Source: Pseudopedobacter sp965218985
GTDB lineage: Bacteria; Bacteroidota; Bacteroidia; Sphingobacteriales; Sphingobacteriaceae
Reading direction: 5' to 3'
DNA length: 64,000 bases
NCBI GenBank assembly: GCA_965218985.1
Contig: CBDCMP010000006.1
Location: forward strand, 310,001 to 374,000
The notes under the pieces are model-generated. The model saw nothing but the letters and a program-made list of their open reading frames with translations. It made no database searches and was not told where the DNA came from. The position numbers and the translations under genes are program-made. Positions 34,063 through 43,152 of this stretch are shown one piece after another. The first letter of the stretch is position 1; every line of letters begins with the position of its first letter.

Positions 34063-35367
34063 TTATATTCGTCTGATATCTGCACCAAGTGCTTTTAACC
34101 TCGTGTCTATATCCTGGTAACCTCTTTCTATTTGTTCAATGTTGTGGATGATGCTTCTGCCGGAGGAAGACAAGGCGGCGATCAGGAGCGAAACCCCAGC
34201 TCTGATATCCGGAGAGGTCATTTCTATCCCTTTAAGTTGGTATTTCTTGTCTAACCCAATCACAGTTGCACGGTGTGGGTCACAGAGGATGATTTGTGCG
34301 CCCATATCAATCAGTTTGTCCACGAAGAACAAACGGCTCTCAAACATCTTTTGATGGATCAGAACAGATCCCTTTGCTTGTGTGGCCACCACCAAAACGA
34401 TGGAGAGCAGATCAGGGGTGAAGCCAGGCCAGGGGGCATCTGCCACTGTCAAAATGGAACCGTCAATGAAAGTCTCTATCTCGTAGCTTTTTTGAGAAGG
34501 AATGTAAATATCGTCTCCACGCAATTCGAAGTTAATCCCTAACTTTCTGAAAACATCGGGGATGATTCCTAACTCGTTATAGCAAACATCCTTAATGGTG
34601 ATCTCAGATGCTGTCATCGCCGCAAGGCCAATGAAAGACCCAATCTCAATCATGTCAGGCAATAGACGATGTTCTGTACCGCCTAGTTCATCCACCCCTT
34701 CAATCGTCAATAAATTAGAACCGATCCCCGAGATCTTAGCACCCATCCTGTTCAGCATCTTACAAAGTTGTTGTAAGTAGGGTTCGCAGGCGGCGTTGTA
34801 AATGGTAGTGGTCCCTTTAGCCAAAACCGCGGCCATCACGATATTCGCTGTTCCGGTCACAGAGGCTTCATCCAATAAAATGAAAGTTCCTTTTAATTGG
34901 GTGGCGTCAATGTTAAAAAAACCTGTCTCTGAGTTATAGATGAATTTCGCACCCAATTTCTCGAAGCCCAAAAAATGGGTGTCCAAACGTCGTCTCCCAA
35001 TCTTATCACCCCCCGGTTTGGGAATGGCAGCTTTGCCAAACCTAGCCAGAAGTGGCCCAACAATCATGATTGATCCTCTTAAACTGCCGCCTTTTGCTTT
35101 AAAGGTTTGGGAGTGAAAGAAATCAAGATTGATGTTGGCGGCTTTGAATTCATACGTGTCTTTAGAGATTCGTTTAACTTCCACACCCAGGTCTACCAAT
35201 AATTCAATCAGTTTATTCACATCCTTAATATCAGGGATGTTACTGATGGTGATTTTCTCTTTTGTCAGTAAAACTGCAGAAAGCACCTGTAAAGCTTCAT
35301 TTTTTGCTCCCTGAGGGATGATCTCGCCTTTCAATGGCTTTCCTCCACGAATCTCAAATGCGTTCAT
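34063..35367 (-). CDS. murA: UDP-GlcNAc 1-carboxyvinyltransferase with Asp in place of the catalytic Cys
   Basis: First committed enzyme of peptidoglycan synthesis, adding enolpyruvate to UDP-GlcNAc in the cytosol. 434 residues with GAKNEALQVLSAVLLT at the N-terminus and the EPSP-synthase-like double fold. The residue aligned with E. coli Cys115 is Asp121 in PGGDKIGRRRLDTH. Cys-to-Asp at this site is known from Mycobacterium and Chlamydia to keep activity and to give intrinsic fosfomycin resistance. It follows DUF4290 on the same strand by 61 bp; these two may share a transcript. Confidence 0.97.
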   Translation of the reverse strand: MNAFEIRGGKPLKGEIIPQGAKNEALQVLSAVLLTKEKITISNIPDIKDVNKLIELLVDLGVEVKRISKDTYEFKAANINLDFFHSQTFKAKGGSLRGSIMIVGPLLARFGKAAIPKPGGDKIGRRRLDTHFLGFEKLGAKFIYNSETGFFNIDATQLKGTFILLDEASVTGTANIVMAAVLAKGTTTIYNAACEPYLQQLCKMLNRMGAKISGIGSNLLTIEGVDELGGTEHRLLPDMIEIGSFIGLAAMTASEITIKDVCYNELGIIPDVFRKLGINFELRGDDIYIPSQKSYEIETFIDGSILTVADAPWPGFTPDLLSIVLVVATQAKGSVLIHQKMFESRLFFVDKLIDMGAQIILCDPHRATVIGLDKKYQLKGIEMTSPDIRAGVSLLIAALSSSGRSIIHNIEQIERGYQDIDTRLKALGADIRRI

Positions 35368-35428
35368 TGTATCATAAGGTTTTGGTTAGAACTGAATTTC
35401 AAAAATAGCTGATGCTGGAGACCTATAA

Positions 35429-36142
35429 TTAATTCGATCTCCTGCTGCTGCCTCCATTGTTGGAATAATTTCTCTGACGACCTTTGTTATTGTTTTGACG
35501 ACCGCCTCCGCCGCCACTGCGGTTGCTGGTTTTTTGAGATCTTCCGCCGCTGTTGGTGTTAGCAACCGGAGGTTTGATCTCCACTTTATTTAAGGTCACT
35601 TCTGAAAGATCCAGCTCACCGTTGGATAATTCTTTTAAATCGCTAAGAATTTGCTCATCAGCTACATGGTCTTTATTCCAGATCACATAAGCCATCTTCA
35701 TAAAATTAGCAATGGAACTCACCATGTGCTGCTTCTTTTCAGGTTCAGTGATCTCTTTAGCTTTTTTGATCATGAGTTCCACGGTATGTCCGTAATGCTT
35801 AAATCTTATTCTTTTCTGCGGATACTTCAAAGCCTCCGGCTGAATGTTCGGCTCCTCGGTTAAAGTGGTGGGATAAGGGGAGTCCACATCTATTTTGAAC
35901 CTGGAGATGATTTGCAGATGGTCCCACAATTTATGTTTAAAATCAGGAACATCCCTTAAATGAGGATTTAAAAATCCCATCATATCTATCACCACCTGCG
36001 CATAACGGTTGCGTTCTTCTTTAGTGGGCAGTGCTACAATATATTCCACCATGTTCTGCACATTTCGGCCATATTCTGCTAATATCAGCTTTTCCCTGGA
36101 GGTATTGTAATCAAAAGTTTCTGTTGTTTTTTCAGTCATCAT
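35429..36142 (-). CDS. DUF4290 domain protein
   Basis: 237 residues, a family found in Bacteroidota. The N-terminal part (about 10-180) is helical and contains EYGRNVQNMVEYIVALPTKE, the family hallmark, here quoted with its twenty residues, then PDFKHKLWDHLQIISRF. The tail (from about 195) is a low-complexity Gly/Ser/Asn/Arg stretch that looks disordered and may bind RNA, which is inference. No signal peptide or membrane helix. It lies 61 bp upstream of murA on the same strand. The family function is unknown. Confidence 0.9.
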   Translation of the reverse strand: MMTEKTTETFDYNTSREKLILAEYGRNVQNMVEYIVALPTKEERNRYAQVVIDMMGFLNPHLRDVPDFKHKLWDHLQIISRFKIDVDSPYPTTLTEEPNIQPEALKYPQKRIRFKHYGHTVELMIKKAKEITEPEKKQHMVSSIANFMKMAYVIWNKDHVADEQILSDLKELSNGELDLSEVTLNKVEIKPPVANTNSGGRSQKTSNRSGGGGGRQNNNKGRQRNYSNNGGSSRRSN

Positions 36143-36553
36143 CGAAATTTTTAGGCTTTTTTGGTAAGCCTTGTCACCAGTTTTAAAAACGGAATTCGGG
36201 CAAAAATAAACAAACCCTTTTGTTTTAGATGGATATCAAAATTTATTTTTCAGAAAGACATCAATCATGAGTCCTTATGCTAGTGTTAAGTTAAAAGTAG
36301 AAAGTCAAAAGTCAAAAGTTAAAAGTAGAAAGTCAAAAAGACTTATATCATTGATAATAAGTATATTAAAAAGATGATTTTTCGTCGTTTTATGATTAAC
36401 ATTATACTAGTTGTACCCTGCGATCCGTTCTTGCTGCCAAAGCCTTAATGGACAGTATGATCATTACCATCAGTTTACAAAACTTTAGCTTTTGCCCATC
36501 ATAAAGGTAATATTTCTAGTTAGAAAAGCAAATGTTAAGCCAATCATTCCTTC
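36143..36553. other. Intergenic region holding an R1 repeat
   Basis: About 410 bp between the DUF4290 start and the RND operon terminator. Apart from R1 copy D (36280-36410) and the terminator hairpin next to it I see no gene or other structure. Confidence 0.5.
36280..36410 (+). repeat. MITE-like repeat R1, copy D
   Basis: The longest copy, 131 bp, from CTAGTGTTAAG to TTAACATTATACTAG; these ends are inverted repeats of each other. An internal unit built of GTAGAAAGTCAAAAGT is repeated, which accounts for the extra length over copies A and C. Confidence 0.85.
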
Positions 36554-36586
36554 AAAAAAGGAAACGGACGCGTACCCGCTTCCTTA
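36554..36586 (-). terminator. Terminator of the RND pump operon
   Basis: On the minus strand AAGGAA and TTCCTT close a stem that also pairs CGG with CCG, followed by a run of T, starting 8 bp past the RND stop. Confidence 0.8.
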
Positions 36587-36593
36587 ATTTTAG

Positions 36594-39500
36594 TTAAACG
36601 GAGTCTTCATTCTCGTCATCACCGTGTAATACATCTTTGTGCTCTTCCGGATCATACTGTTCTTCTAAACGGGCCAGCTCTTTTTTACCGTAAGCTAATT
36701 TGGTGATGCTTAAGAATAAAACCGGTACGATGAAGATAGCGAGGAAAGTTGCTGCGAGCATACCTCCAACTACCGACCAACCGATGGTTTGGCGGGAAAT
36801 CGCTCCTGCTCCGGATGAAAATGCTAAGGGGAGAATACCAAAGATGAAAGCCAAAGAGGTCATGATGATAGGTCTCAATCTTAGTTTCACGGCTTCTAAC
36901 ACTGCTTTCGTGATATTCATTCCCCAATCCACCCGTTCTTTTGCAAACTCCACAATCAAAATGGCATTCTTTGCAGAAAGACCTATGAGCGTGATCAATC
37001 CAATTTGTGCATAGATATTATTGGTGAGTTTGGGGAAGAAAGTCAGAAACAGAATCGCCCCGAAAGCCGCCAAAGGCACAATCAATAAAATAGAAAACGG
37101 AACCGACCAGCTTTCGTATAATGCTGCCAGTAACAGGAACACGAACATCAGCGAAAGCCCAAAAATCAAATAGGTGCTGTTGCCCGATTTTATCTCCTGC
37201 AAACTCAGTCCTGAGAAATCGTAGCCATAATCTGCCGGGAGTGTTTGTGCTGCGACTTCTTTTAGAGCTTTGATGGCGTCGCCACTGCTGTAACCATCAG
37301 CCGCATTTCCATTGATCTCTGCTGAACGGAATAGATTATAATGCGAAATCAAAGCCGCATTCTCCACCACTTTATAATCAATCAAAGAGATTAAGGGAAT
37401 GGATTCTCCCTGCTGATTCTTCACATAAAATCCCTTCAGAACATCAATATTATTACGATAGGAAGTGTCAGCCTGTATCACCACCCTGAAATTCCTCCCG
37501 AATTTGGTGATATCATTCACATAGGAACTTCCCATGAAACTTGATATCGTGCTGTAAATGCTGGTCAATGGAACGCCCAACCTTTTGGCTTTCTCCCTGT
37601 TCACCTGGACTTTATAACTTGGTGTTTTGGCGTTGAAGAAAGTGTATGCCCTGCTGATTTCTGGCCTTTGGTTAATCGCACCCACAAATTTGTTCACGTT
37701 GGCTTCAAAAGATTTGATGTCTCCACTGCTGCGTTGTTCCAGCATAAAACTGAAACCTCCTGTATTGCCCAATCCAGGTATTGCCGGAGGTGGAACCACC
37801 ACGATATTGGCACCTTTGATGACCGAGAAGGCTGCCTGTAATTGAGGGACGAGTGCAAAAAGCTGCTCCTCTTTTTTCTTGCGGTCATCCCATGGTCTTA
37901 ACTGACAGAAAAAGGTGCCACTGTTACTTTTAAAAGAGAAATTCAACGCGTTTAATCCGGCAATAGAAGTGTGATTGGCGATCACTGGGAATTTTTCTTT
38001 CATGATATCACTCATCTGGTCTAAAACATCCTGTGAACGGTTGATGGATGAGCCTTCTGGTAAAGTGACCGAGATGAATAAACGACCTTCATCTTCTGTT
38101 GGGATGAATCCCTGCGGCTTATTGGAATATAAAAGTCCTGTAGCTACGTAAATACAGACCAGCGCCACCAAAACCAATGGGGTGGCTTTTAAGCATTTCT
38201 TTACCCAATGGGCGTAATGATGAGTCACCCTTGCAAACCAGTTGTTGAACTTGAAGAATAATCTATTGATACCTTTTGAATGCTCATCCAGTTTCATTGG
38301 TTTCAACAATAGGGAGCATAGGGCAGGAGTGAGGGTCAGGGCCACAAAAGCCGAAATCATAACAGAGATGGCGATGGTGATGGCGAATTGTTGATATAAT
38401 CTTCCCACCAATCCCGGTAAGAAACTCACCGGCACAAACACGGCTCCCAAAATCAGAGCTATGGCGATAACCGGCGCAGTGATGTCTTTCATCGCTTTTC
38501 GTGTGGCCTCTTTGGCTGAAATCCCTTCCTGATCTATATAATGCTGAACTGCTTCCACCACCACAATCGCATCATCCACCACAATACCTATGGCTAATAC
38601 GAAACCAAAAAGCGTGAGCGTGTTGATGGTAAAACCCAATGGGATGAATAAAATGAACGTCCCGATGATGGAAACTGGTATTGCCAATATGGGAATCAGT
38701 GTGGCCCTCCAGCTTTGTAAGAAAAGAAATACCACCAGCACCACCAAAATCAAAGCTTCCACCAAGGTACGTATCACCTCATTGATAGACACTTTCACCA
38801 CCGTTACCGATTCAAAAGGAACAGAATAATCCAAATCGGCAGGGAAAGTCTTTTTTAAATCTTTCAAGGCAGCATAAACGCCATCAGCAGTTGCTACGGC
38901 ATTACTTCCGGGAGATTGATAAATTAAAAGCAGGGATGACGGATTTCCATTGATTTTCGAGGAGTTTCCATAGCTGAACTGACCCAACTCCACCCTGGCG
39001 ATATCTTTTAAATAAACCAGTGAGCCATCTGGTTTGGTTTTGACGATGATGTTATCAAACTCTTCTTCTGTGTTTAGTCTTCCGTTCAATAAAATGGAGT
39101 ATTCAAAAGCTTGAGAAGAATATTGAGGGGCGCCACCTACACTACCTCCTGCAACTTGTACATTTTGGTCACTGATTGCCGATACGACCTCTGCAGAGGT
39201 TAACCCTAATTGAGACATTTTATCTGGCTTCAGCCAAACCCTCATACTGAAATCCTGACCAATATTCCTCACATCACCAACTCCGGGAACTCTTAGCAGG
39301 GAGTTCTTTAAAAAGATGTTGGCATAATTATCCAGAAATTTTCTGTCGTGAGTTTGCTTTGGAGAATTGATTCCCACCACCATTAAAATGGTTGGATTTC
39401 TTTTGGCAACCGTGATCCCCAAACGTTTAACCGCCTCAGGTAAGGAGGGTTCGGCCACGCTCACGCGATTTTGAACATCCAGGGCTGCAATATCAATGTT

Positions 39501-39797
39501 AGTTCCAATGTCAAAAGTCACCGTGGTGGAGGTACGTCCATCACTGGTGCTGTTTGATGATAAATAGGTCATCCCCGGTGTTCCGTTGATTTGGTTTTCA
39601 ATAGGAGTGGTCACCGTCTCCTCCACGGTTTGTGCATCCGCCCCGGTATAAGTTCCTGAAACCTGTACGGTTGGAGGGGAGATGTCTGGATATTGGCTGA
39701 CTGGTAAAATGTATATCGCGATACAACCGATCACCACTATAATCAAGGAGATGACAATAGCGGTGATGGGTCTTTTTATAAATACTTCTGAAATCAT
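36594..39797 (-). CDS. RND multidrug efflux permease (AcrB/MexB type, HAE1)
   Basis: 1067 residues, full size for an inner-membrane proton-driven pump. Twelve hydrophobic helices in the usual 1+5 and 1+5 arrangement can be picked out. Family signatures include ISEVFIKRPITAIVISLII at the N-terminus, FVLAIGIVVDDAIVVVEAV with the Asp pair of the proton relay in helix 4, and GLSAKNAILIVEFAKE in helix 11. The large periplasmic loops (about 40-330 and 560-870) fit substrate capture and docking. It is last in the TetR-TolC-adaptor-pump operon, 23 bp after the adaptor, and ended by a strong terminator. Confidence 0.97.
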   Translation of the reverse strand: MISEVFIKRPITAIVISLIIVVIGCIAIYILPVSQYPDISPPTVQVSGTYTGADAQTVEETVTTPIENQINGTPGMTYLSSNSTSDGRTSTTVTFDIGTNIDIAALDVQNRVSVAEPSLPEAVKRLGITVAKRNPTILMVVGINSPKQTHDRKFLDNYANIFLKNSLLRVPGVGDVRNIGQDFSMRVWLKPDKMSQLGLTSAEVVSAISDQNVQVAGGSVGGAPQYSSQAFEYSILLNGRLNTEEEFDNIIVKTKPDGSLVYLKDIARVELGQFSYGNSSKINGNPSSLLLIYQSPGSNAVATADGVYAALKDLKKTFPADLDYSVPFESVTVVKVSINEVIRTLVEALILVVLVVFLFLQSWRATLIPILAIPVSIIGTFILFIPLGFTINTLTLFGFVLAIGIVVDDAIVVVEAVQHYIDQEGISAKEATRKAMKDITAPVIAIALILGAVFVPVSFLPGLVGRLYQQFAITIAISVMISAFVALTLTPALCSLLLKPMKLDEHSKGINRLFFKFNNWFARVTHHYAHWVKKCLKATPLVLVALVCIYVATGLLYSNKPQGFIPTEDEGRLFISVTLPEGSSINRSQDVLDQMSDIMKEKFPVIANHTSIAGLNALNFSFKSNSGTFFCQLRPWDDRKKKEEQLFALVPQLQAAFSVIKGANIVVVPPPAIPGLGNTGGFSFMLEQRSSGDIKSFEANVNKFVGAINQRPEISRAYTFFNAKTPSYKVQVNREKAKRLGVPLTSIYSTISSFMGSSYVNDITKFGRNFRVVIQADTSYRNNIDVLKGFYVKNQQGESIPLISLIDYKVVENAALISHYNLFRSAEINGNAADGYSSGDAIKALKEVAAQTLPADYGYDFSGLSLQEIKSGNSTYLIFGLSLMFVFLLLAALYESWSVPFSILLIVPLAAFGAILFLTFFPKLTNNIYAQIGLITLIGLSAKNAILIVEFAKERVDWGMNITKAVLEAVKLRLRPIIMTSLAFIFGILPLAFSSGAGAISRQTIGWSVVGGMLAATFLAIFIVPVLFLSITKLAYGKKELARLEEQYDPEEHKDVLHGDDENEDSV

Positions 39798-39820
39798 GAT
39801 AAGCTGAATTAGATGGTGAA

Positions 39821-40960
39821 CTATTGTTTGGCTCCTGCCGGAGGTGTTGCAGCTGTGGTAACCACAGCTCCTTCTCTCAGGTTTTGCAATCCATCCGTCA
39901 CGATGGTCTCTCCGCCTTTCAATCCCTCTCTCACCACCACATCTCCTTTTATTTGGCTGCCCAGTTCGACTTTTTGCTGATGCACTTTGCTGCTATCACC
40001 AAGCACATAAACAAAATATTCCCCTAACTGCTCTGTGGCAGCTTTGTAGGGAATGGTTATTTGATCTCCACTATCCGCGGCATTCCTGACTTTCAAATTC
40101 AGGTTCATTCCTGCAGTCAGTTCTCCTTTTGGATTAGGGAAACTCACACGAATTTTTATGGTCCCGGTTTGTGGGTCAATGGCTCTATCAATGGTTTCAA
40201 TTTTTCCACCATAAGTATATGCTGAAGCGTCTGGCAGCACCAAAGTGAAAGTGCTATCAGCGGAAGAGTTGTTTTTGGAGTCGATTTTAGTGAAGCGTTC
40301 CAGCTCGTCCTGATTAATGGCCACTTCTGCAGCGATAGGACTGATGGTTGAAACCTTGTTCAATAAAGTGGAGCCCGCACTCACAAAAGTTCCTTTTCTC
40401 ACCGCTGAAATTCCAATGGTTCCATCAAAAGGTGCAGTGATGACCGCATTGGTCAAATCATTGGAAGCAGCAGATAATCCGGCTTGAGCCGATTCCAAAT
40501 CTGCCTGAGCAGTTTGCACATCCGCAGCAGCGTAATCCACCCTTTGTTTAGCGATAGCGTCTTTGGCGGCCAGTGACTGATAGCGCTCATAATCTTTGCT
40601 CACCCGGTTCAAATTAGCCTGTGCAGCTTTCACTTTTGATTTTGCCGTATGGTAAGATGCCAGGTATTTGGTACGATCTATCTCGTATAGTTTCTGCCCT
40701 TTTTTAACACGACTGCCTTCCTCAAAATAAATTCCGGTGAGGTAACCGCTCACCTGCGCTCTCAATTCCACCTCCTGCAAAGGAACAATGGTTGCAGGAT
40801 AGCTGTCTGCGGTGGTCACCTGTTTTTTAGAGACCGTTTCGGTGGAGACGGGAATGGCATTTGGTGCCTGAGCTGCTTGTTGCTTGTCTGACGATCCGCA
40901 GGCTGCCACGAAAAATGCCAGGCAGAAAATTGGCGTATATAACTTATTCATCTTGTTCAT
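39821..40960 (-). CDS. RND periplasmic adaptor (membrane fusion lipoprotein)
   Basis: 379 residues. A lipoprotein signal (LYTPIFCLAFFVAACGS, lipid Cys at about residue 21) anchors it in the inner membrane. The biotinyl-lipoyl-like halves (LRAQVSGYLTGIYFEEGSRV and ITAPFDGTIGISAVRKGTFV, both typical) flank a coiled-coil hairpin of about 70 residues, followed by beta-barrel and membrane-proximal domains. It bridges the RND pump and the TolC-like channel. Gaps are 10 bp to the TolC gene and 23 bp to the pump gene. Confidence 0.95.
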   Translation of the reverse strand: MNKMNKLYTPIFCLAFFVAACGSSDKQQAAQAPNAIPVSTETVSKKQVTTADSYPATIVPLQEVELRAQVSGYLTGIYFEEGSRVKKGQKLYEIDRTKYLASYHTAKSKVKAAQANLNRVSKDYERYQSLAAKDAIAKQRVDYAAADVQTAQADLESAQAGLSAASNDLTNAVITAPFDGTIGISAVRKGTFVSAGSTLLNKVSTISPIAAEVAINQDELERFTKIDSKNNSSADSTFTLVLPDASAYTYGGKIETIDRAIDPQTGTIKIRVSFPNPKGELTAGMNLNLKVRNAADSGDQITIPYKAATEQLGEYFVYVLGDSSKVHQQKVELGSQIKGDVVVREGLKGGETIVTDGLQNLREGAVVTTAATPPAGAKQ

Positions 40961-40970
40961 TTTCTGGTTG

Positions 40971-42323
40971 TTAAGGATTAACGTTTATGGTTCCCAATGC
41001 TTTTTGTACGTCGTATTTACTGGACAGCAGATTATACAATGCATTTAAATAATTGAGTTGAGCTGTTCTAAGATCTGTTTCTGAAGTGATCAGCTCCAGA
41101 TAGGATTTAATGCCTTCATCGTATTGGAGTTTCACGGTTTCATAAACATCTTTGGCCAATTCTTCATTCTCCTGCTGTGTTCTCCAATCGTTGAGATTGC
41201 TTTTATAACTCCCCATTGCCAATTGGTACTCGGTGTTGATTTGACTTCGGACATCCTGAATATCCAAATCAATTCTTCTTTCCTGGAGTTTCGCCTTTCT
41301 TAAATTCTGAATACGCTTAAAACCAGTGAAAACGGGCAAAGTGAGTTTTAATCCAACTTGAGAGCTGGGAAAGGATTGTTTGTACAGTTCACTGAACTGG
41401 TCATCAAAATAGTTCCAATTGTAATTGATAAAGCCCGATAATTTGGGCAAAAAACCATATTGGTAGTAGCTGGTGTTCAGTCCCAACAATTGTTTGCGGG
41501 TTTGTAATTGTTGGAATTCAATCCTGCTCTCATAATTGACCACCTGGTTGGTGTCTAAAAGAATGTCACTCTCCAAATTTTCATCGTTAAAAGTTAAACC
41601 GATGTCTCTGCCGGGTGCTAATCCCATCAACTCTTTGAGGCGGGCATATTTATATTTTAGATTCTCTGCAATCGTTTTTCTTTGTGCTTTAGAGCTGTTT
41701 AAAGAAATGGTGGCTCTCTTATAATCAATTTTATCCACCAGGCCACTTTCATACTGCGCATAAGCATCATGAAATTGCTTTTCCAATCTCAGGATATCCT
41801 CATCTAAAATATTTAACTGCTCTTTAGAAAGCAAAATATCATAAAACGCTTTGCTCACGCTAGTAACAGTATTGATGAGTACGCCCTTGGTTTGCTCACC
41901 GATTTGCTTACGCTGATATTTGGCAGCTTTGGAAGCCAAGAACAAATCATTACTGTAAATATTTTGGTCAGCCTGTACAGAGACGCCGGAAGCATTGTTC
42001 AGCCCTTGTTTGATGGTGGTTTGCTGACCATTGAAATTGGCCACACTTGTTGGGATTTTAAGGTTGTAATTATAAGTGGCGTTTGCATTGATTTGAGGAA
42101 ACCAATCTGCTAACTGGACCTGTATATCTTTTTCTGTGATCTCCTGGTCAATTAGAGCTTGTTGAACAGCGGGTTGATGCTGTAAAGCATAATCAATGCA
42201 ATTTTGCAGCCCAAAGAAGGTGCTGTCAGGACTTTGCTGAGCTGATAATCTTTCGTTTCCATAAAGCAGGAAGAGCAAACTCAGCAGCAAAGTGGCGTGT
42301 TTTTTTATCGTCATATATTTCAT
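40971..42323 (-). CDS. TolC-family outer-membrane channel
   Basis: 450 residues: a signal peptide (HATLLLSLLFLLYGNERLSAQ), then two outer membrane efflux protein repeats (about 40-235 and 255-445) rich in long coiled-coil helices, with LQNCIDYALQHQPAVQQALI at the N-terminus and the ELITSETDLRTAQLNYLNAL helix near the end. It forms the exit duct of the tripartite pump. It lies one base after the TetR stop and 10 bp before the adaptor. ATG codons at residues 1 and 4 are both usable starts. Confidence 0.95.
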   Translation of the reverse strand: MKYMTIKKHATLLLSLLFLLYGNERLSAQQSPDSTFFGLQNCIDYALQHQPAVQQALIDQEITEKDIQVQLADWFPQINANATYNYNLKIPTSVANFNGQQTTIKQGLNNASGVSVQADQNIYSNDLFLASKAAKYQRKQIGEQTKGVLINTVTSVSKAFYDILLSKEQLNILDEDILRLEKQFHDAYAQYESGLVDKIDYKRATISLNSSKAQRKTIAENLKYKYARLKELMGLAPGRDIGLTFNDENLESDILLDTNQVVNYESRIEFQQLQTRKQLLGLNTSYYQYGFLPKLSGFINYNWNYFDDQFSELYKQSFPSSQVGLKLTLPVFTGFKRIQNLRKAKLQERRIDLDIQDVRSQINTEYQLAMGSYKSNLNDWRTQQENEELAKDVYETVKLQYDEGIKSYLELITSETDLRTAQLNYLNALYNLLSSKYDVQKALGTINVNP

Positions 42324-42324
42324 A

Positions 42325-42915
42325 TTAAGCCTGGTTTGTTTTTAATCCATCCCAAATGATGTAAGCCGTTTTTTCCAGATCTTTCTCATCAAAATGATGT
42401 TTTCCGGATAGATGAACTTTTGAGATGGAGATGATACTTCCCCATAAAACAGGGCCTATGAAGAAGGAGGGGAGTTCTTTGATGATGCCCTGTTGGATTC
42501 CCGATGAAAAGAACTCGGCGAATCGCAACTTTAGTTTGTCTGATTGCTTATCAGGGTCTTTCTGACTGTATGGAGAACAGATGTATTGCTCCATGAAGAA
42601 CAATGCATCTGGATTCTTGATCATAAAATCAAAATAACGGTTCCAAACTCCAAAAAATCGCTGTTTAAAAGGAAGCGAATCCTCATCTAAATCGAAGACT
42701 GCTTTTGAAACCTCCTCTTTCACCTGGTTAAAAAGTTCAAAAATGAGATGCTCTTTGGATTCGAAATAATGATAAATGGTTCCTGCGGCAACACCGGCAT
42801 CATCGGCAATCTGGCTCATTGGGCAACCATGAAAACCGTATTCCCTCACCAGCTTCAAGGTACTATTTAAAATTGCTGTTTTTTTCTCCGGGAAAATGTT
42901 AGATTGAACGTTCAT
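42325..42915 (-). CDS. TetR/AcrR-family repressor of the efflux operon
   Basis: 196 residues. The N-terminal helix-turn-helix is canonical: KTAILNSTLKLVREYGFHGC, then MSQIADDAGVAAGTIYHYFESKEHL. The ligand-binding C-terminal part is variable as usual. It is the first gene of the pump operon, with only one base before the TolC gene, so it should control itself and the pump by autoregulation, released when a drug or bile-like ligand binds. A palindrome overlapping its start codon is a good operator candidate. The operon order with the regulator first is common in this phylum. Confidence 0.95.
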   Translation of the reverse strand: MNVQSNIFPEKKTAILNSTLKLVREYGFHGCPMSQIADDAGVAAGTIYHYFESKEHLIFELFNQVKEEVSKAVFDLDEDSLPFKQRFFGVWNRYFDFMIKNPDALFFMEQYICSPYSQKDPDKQSDKLKLRFAEFFSSGIQQGIIKELPSFFIGPVLWGSIISISKVHLSGKHHFDEKDLEKTAYIIWDGLKTNQA

Positions 42916-42917
42916 TC
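42902..42917 (-). promoter_or_regulatory. Candidate TetR operator overlapping the start codon
   Basis: GATTGAACGTTCATTC is a 16-bp inverted repeat with a perfect core TGAACGTTCA (42905-42914); it includes the ATG of the TetR gene at 42915. Size and symmetry suit a TetR dimer. No binding data. Confidence 0.5.
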
Positions 42918-43152
42918 AGTTTTAGCGAATTGTTTGACATCAGCAAAAGAACAAATTATTTGACATGATTTTTTTGCTTAAGTTTTAAGTGACTTTAAAA
43001 AAACAATCCGTTTTCGAAATTTAAATTAATAGCACCATTAATTGAAAAAATGACAATAATCACTATTTCAAGGAGAAGTGATCAGAAGAAATTTGTAGTT
43101 TGTCACCTATAGGCTGACTGATATAAGATGAGTTCTAACGCCGGCAATGGTT

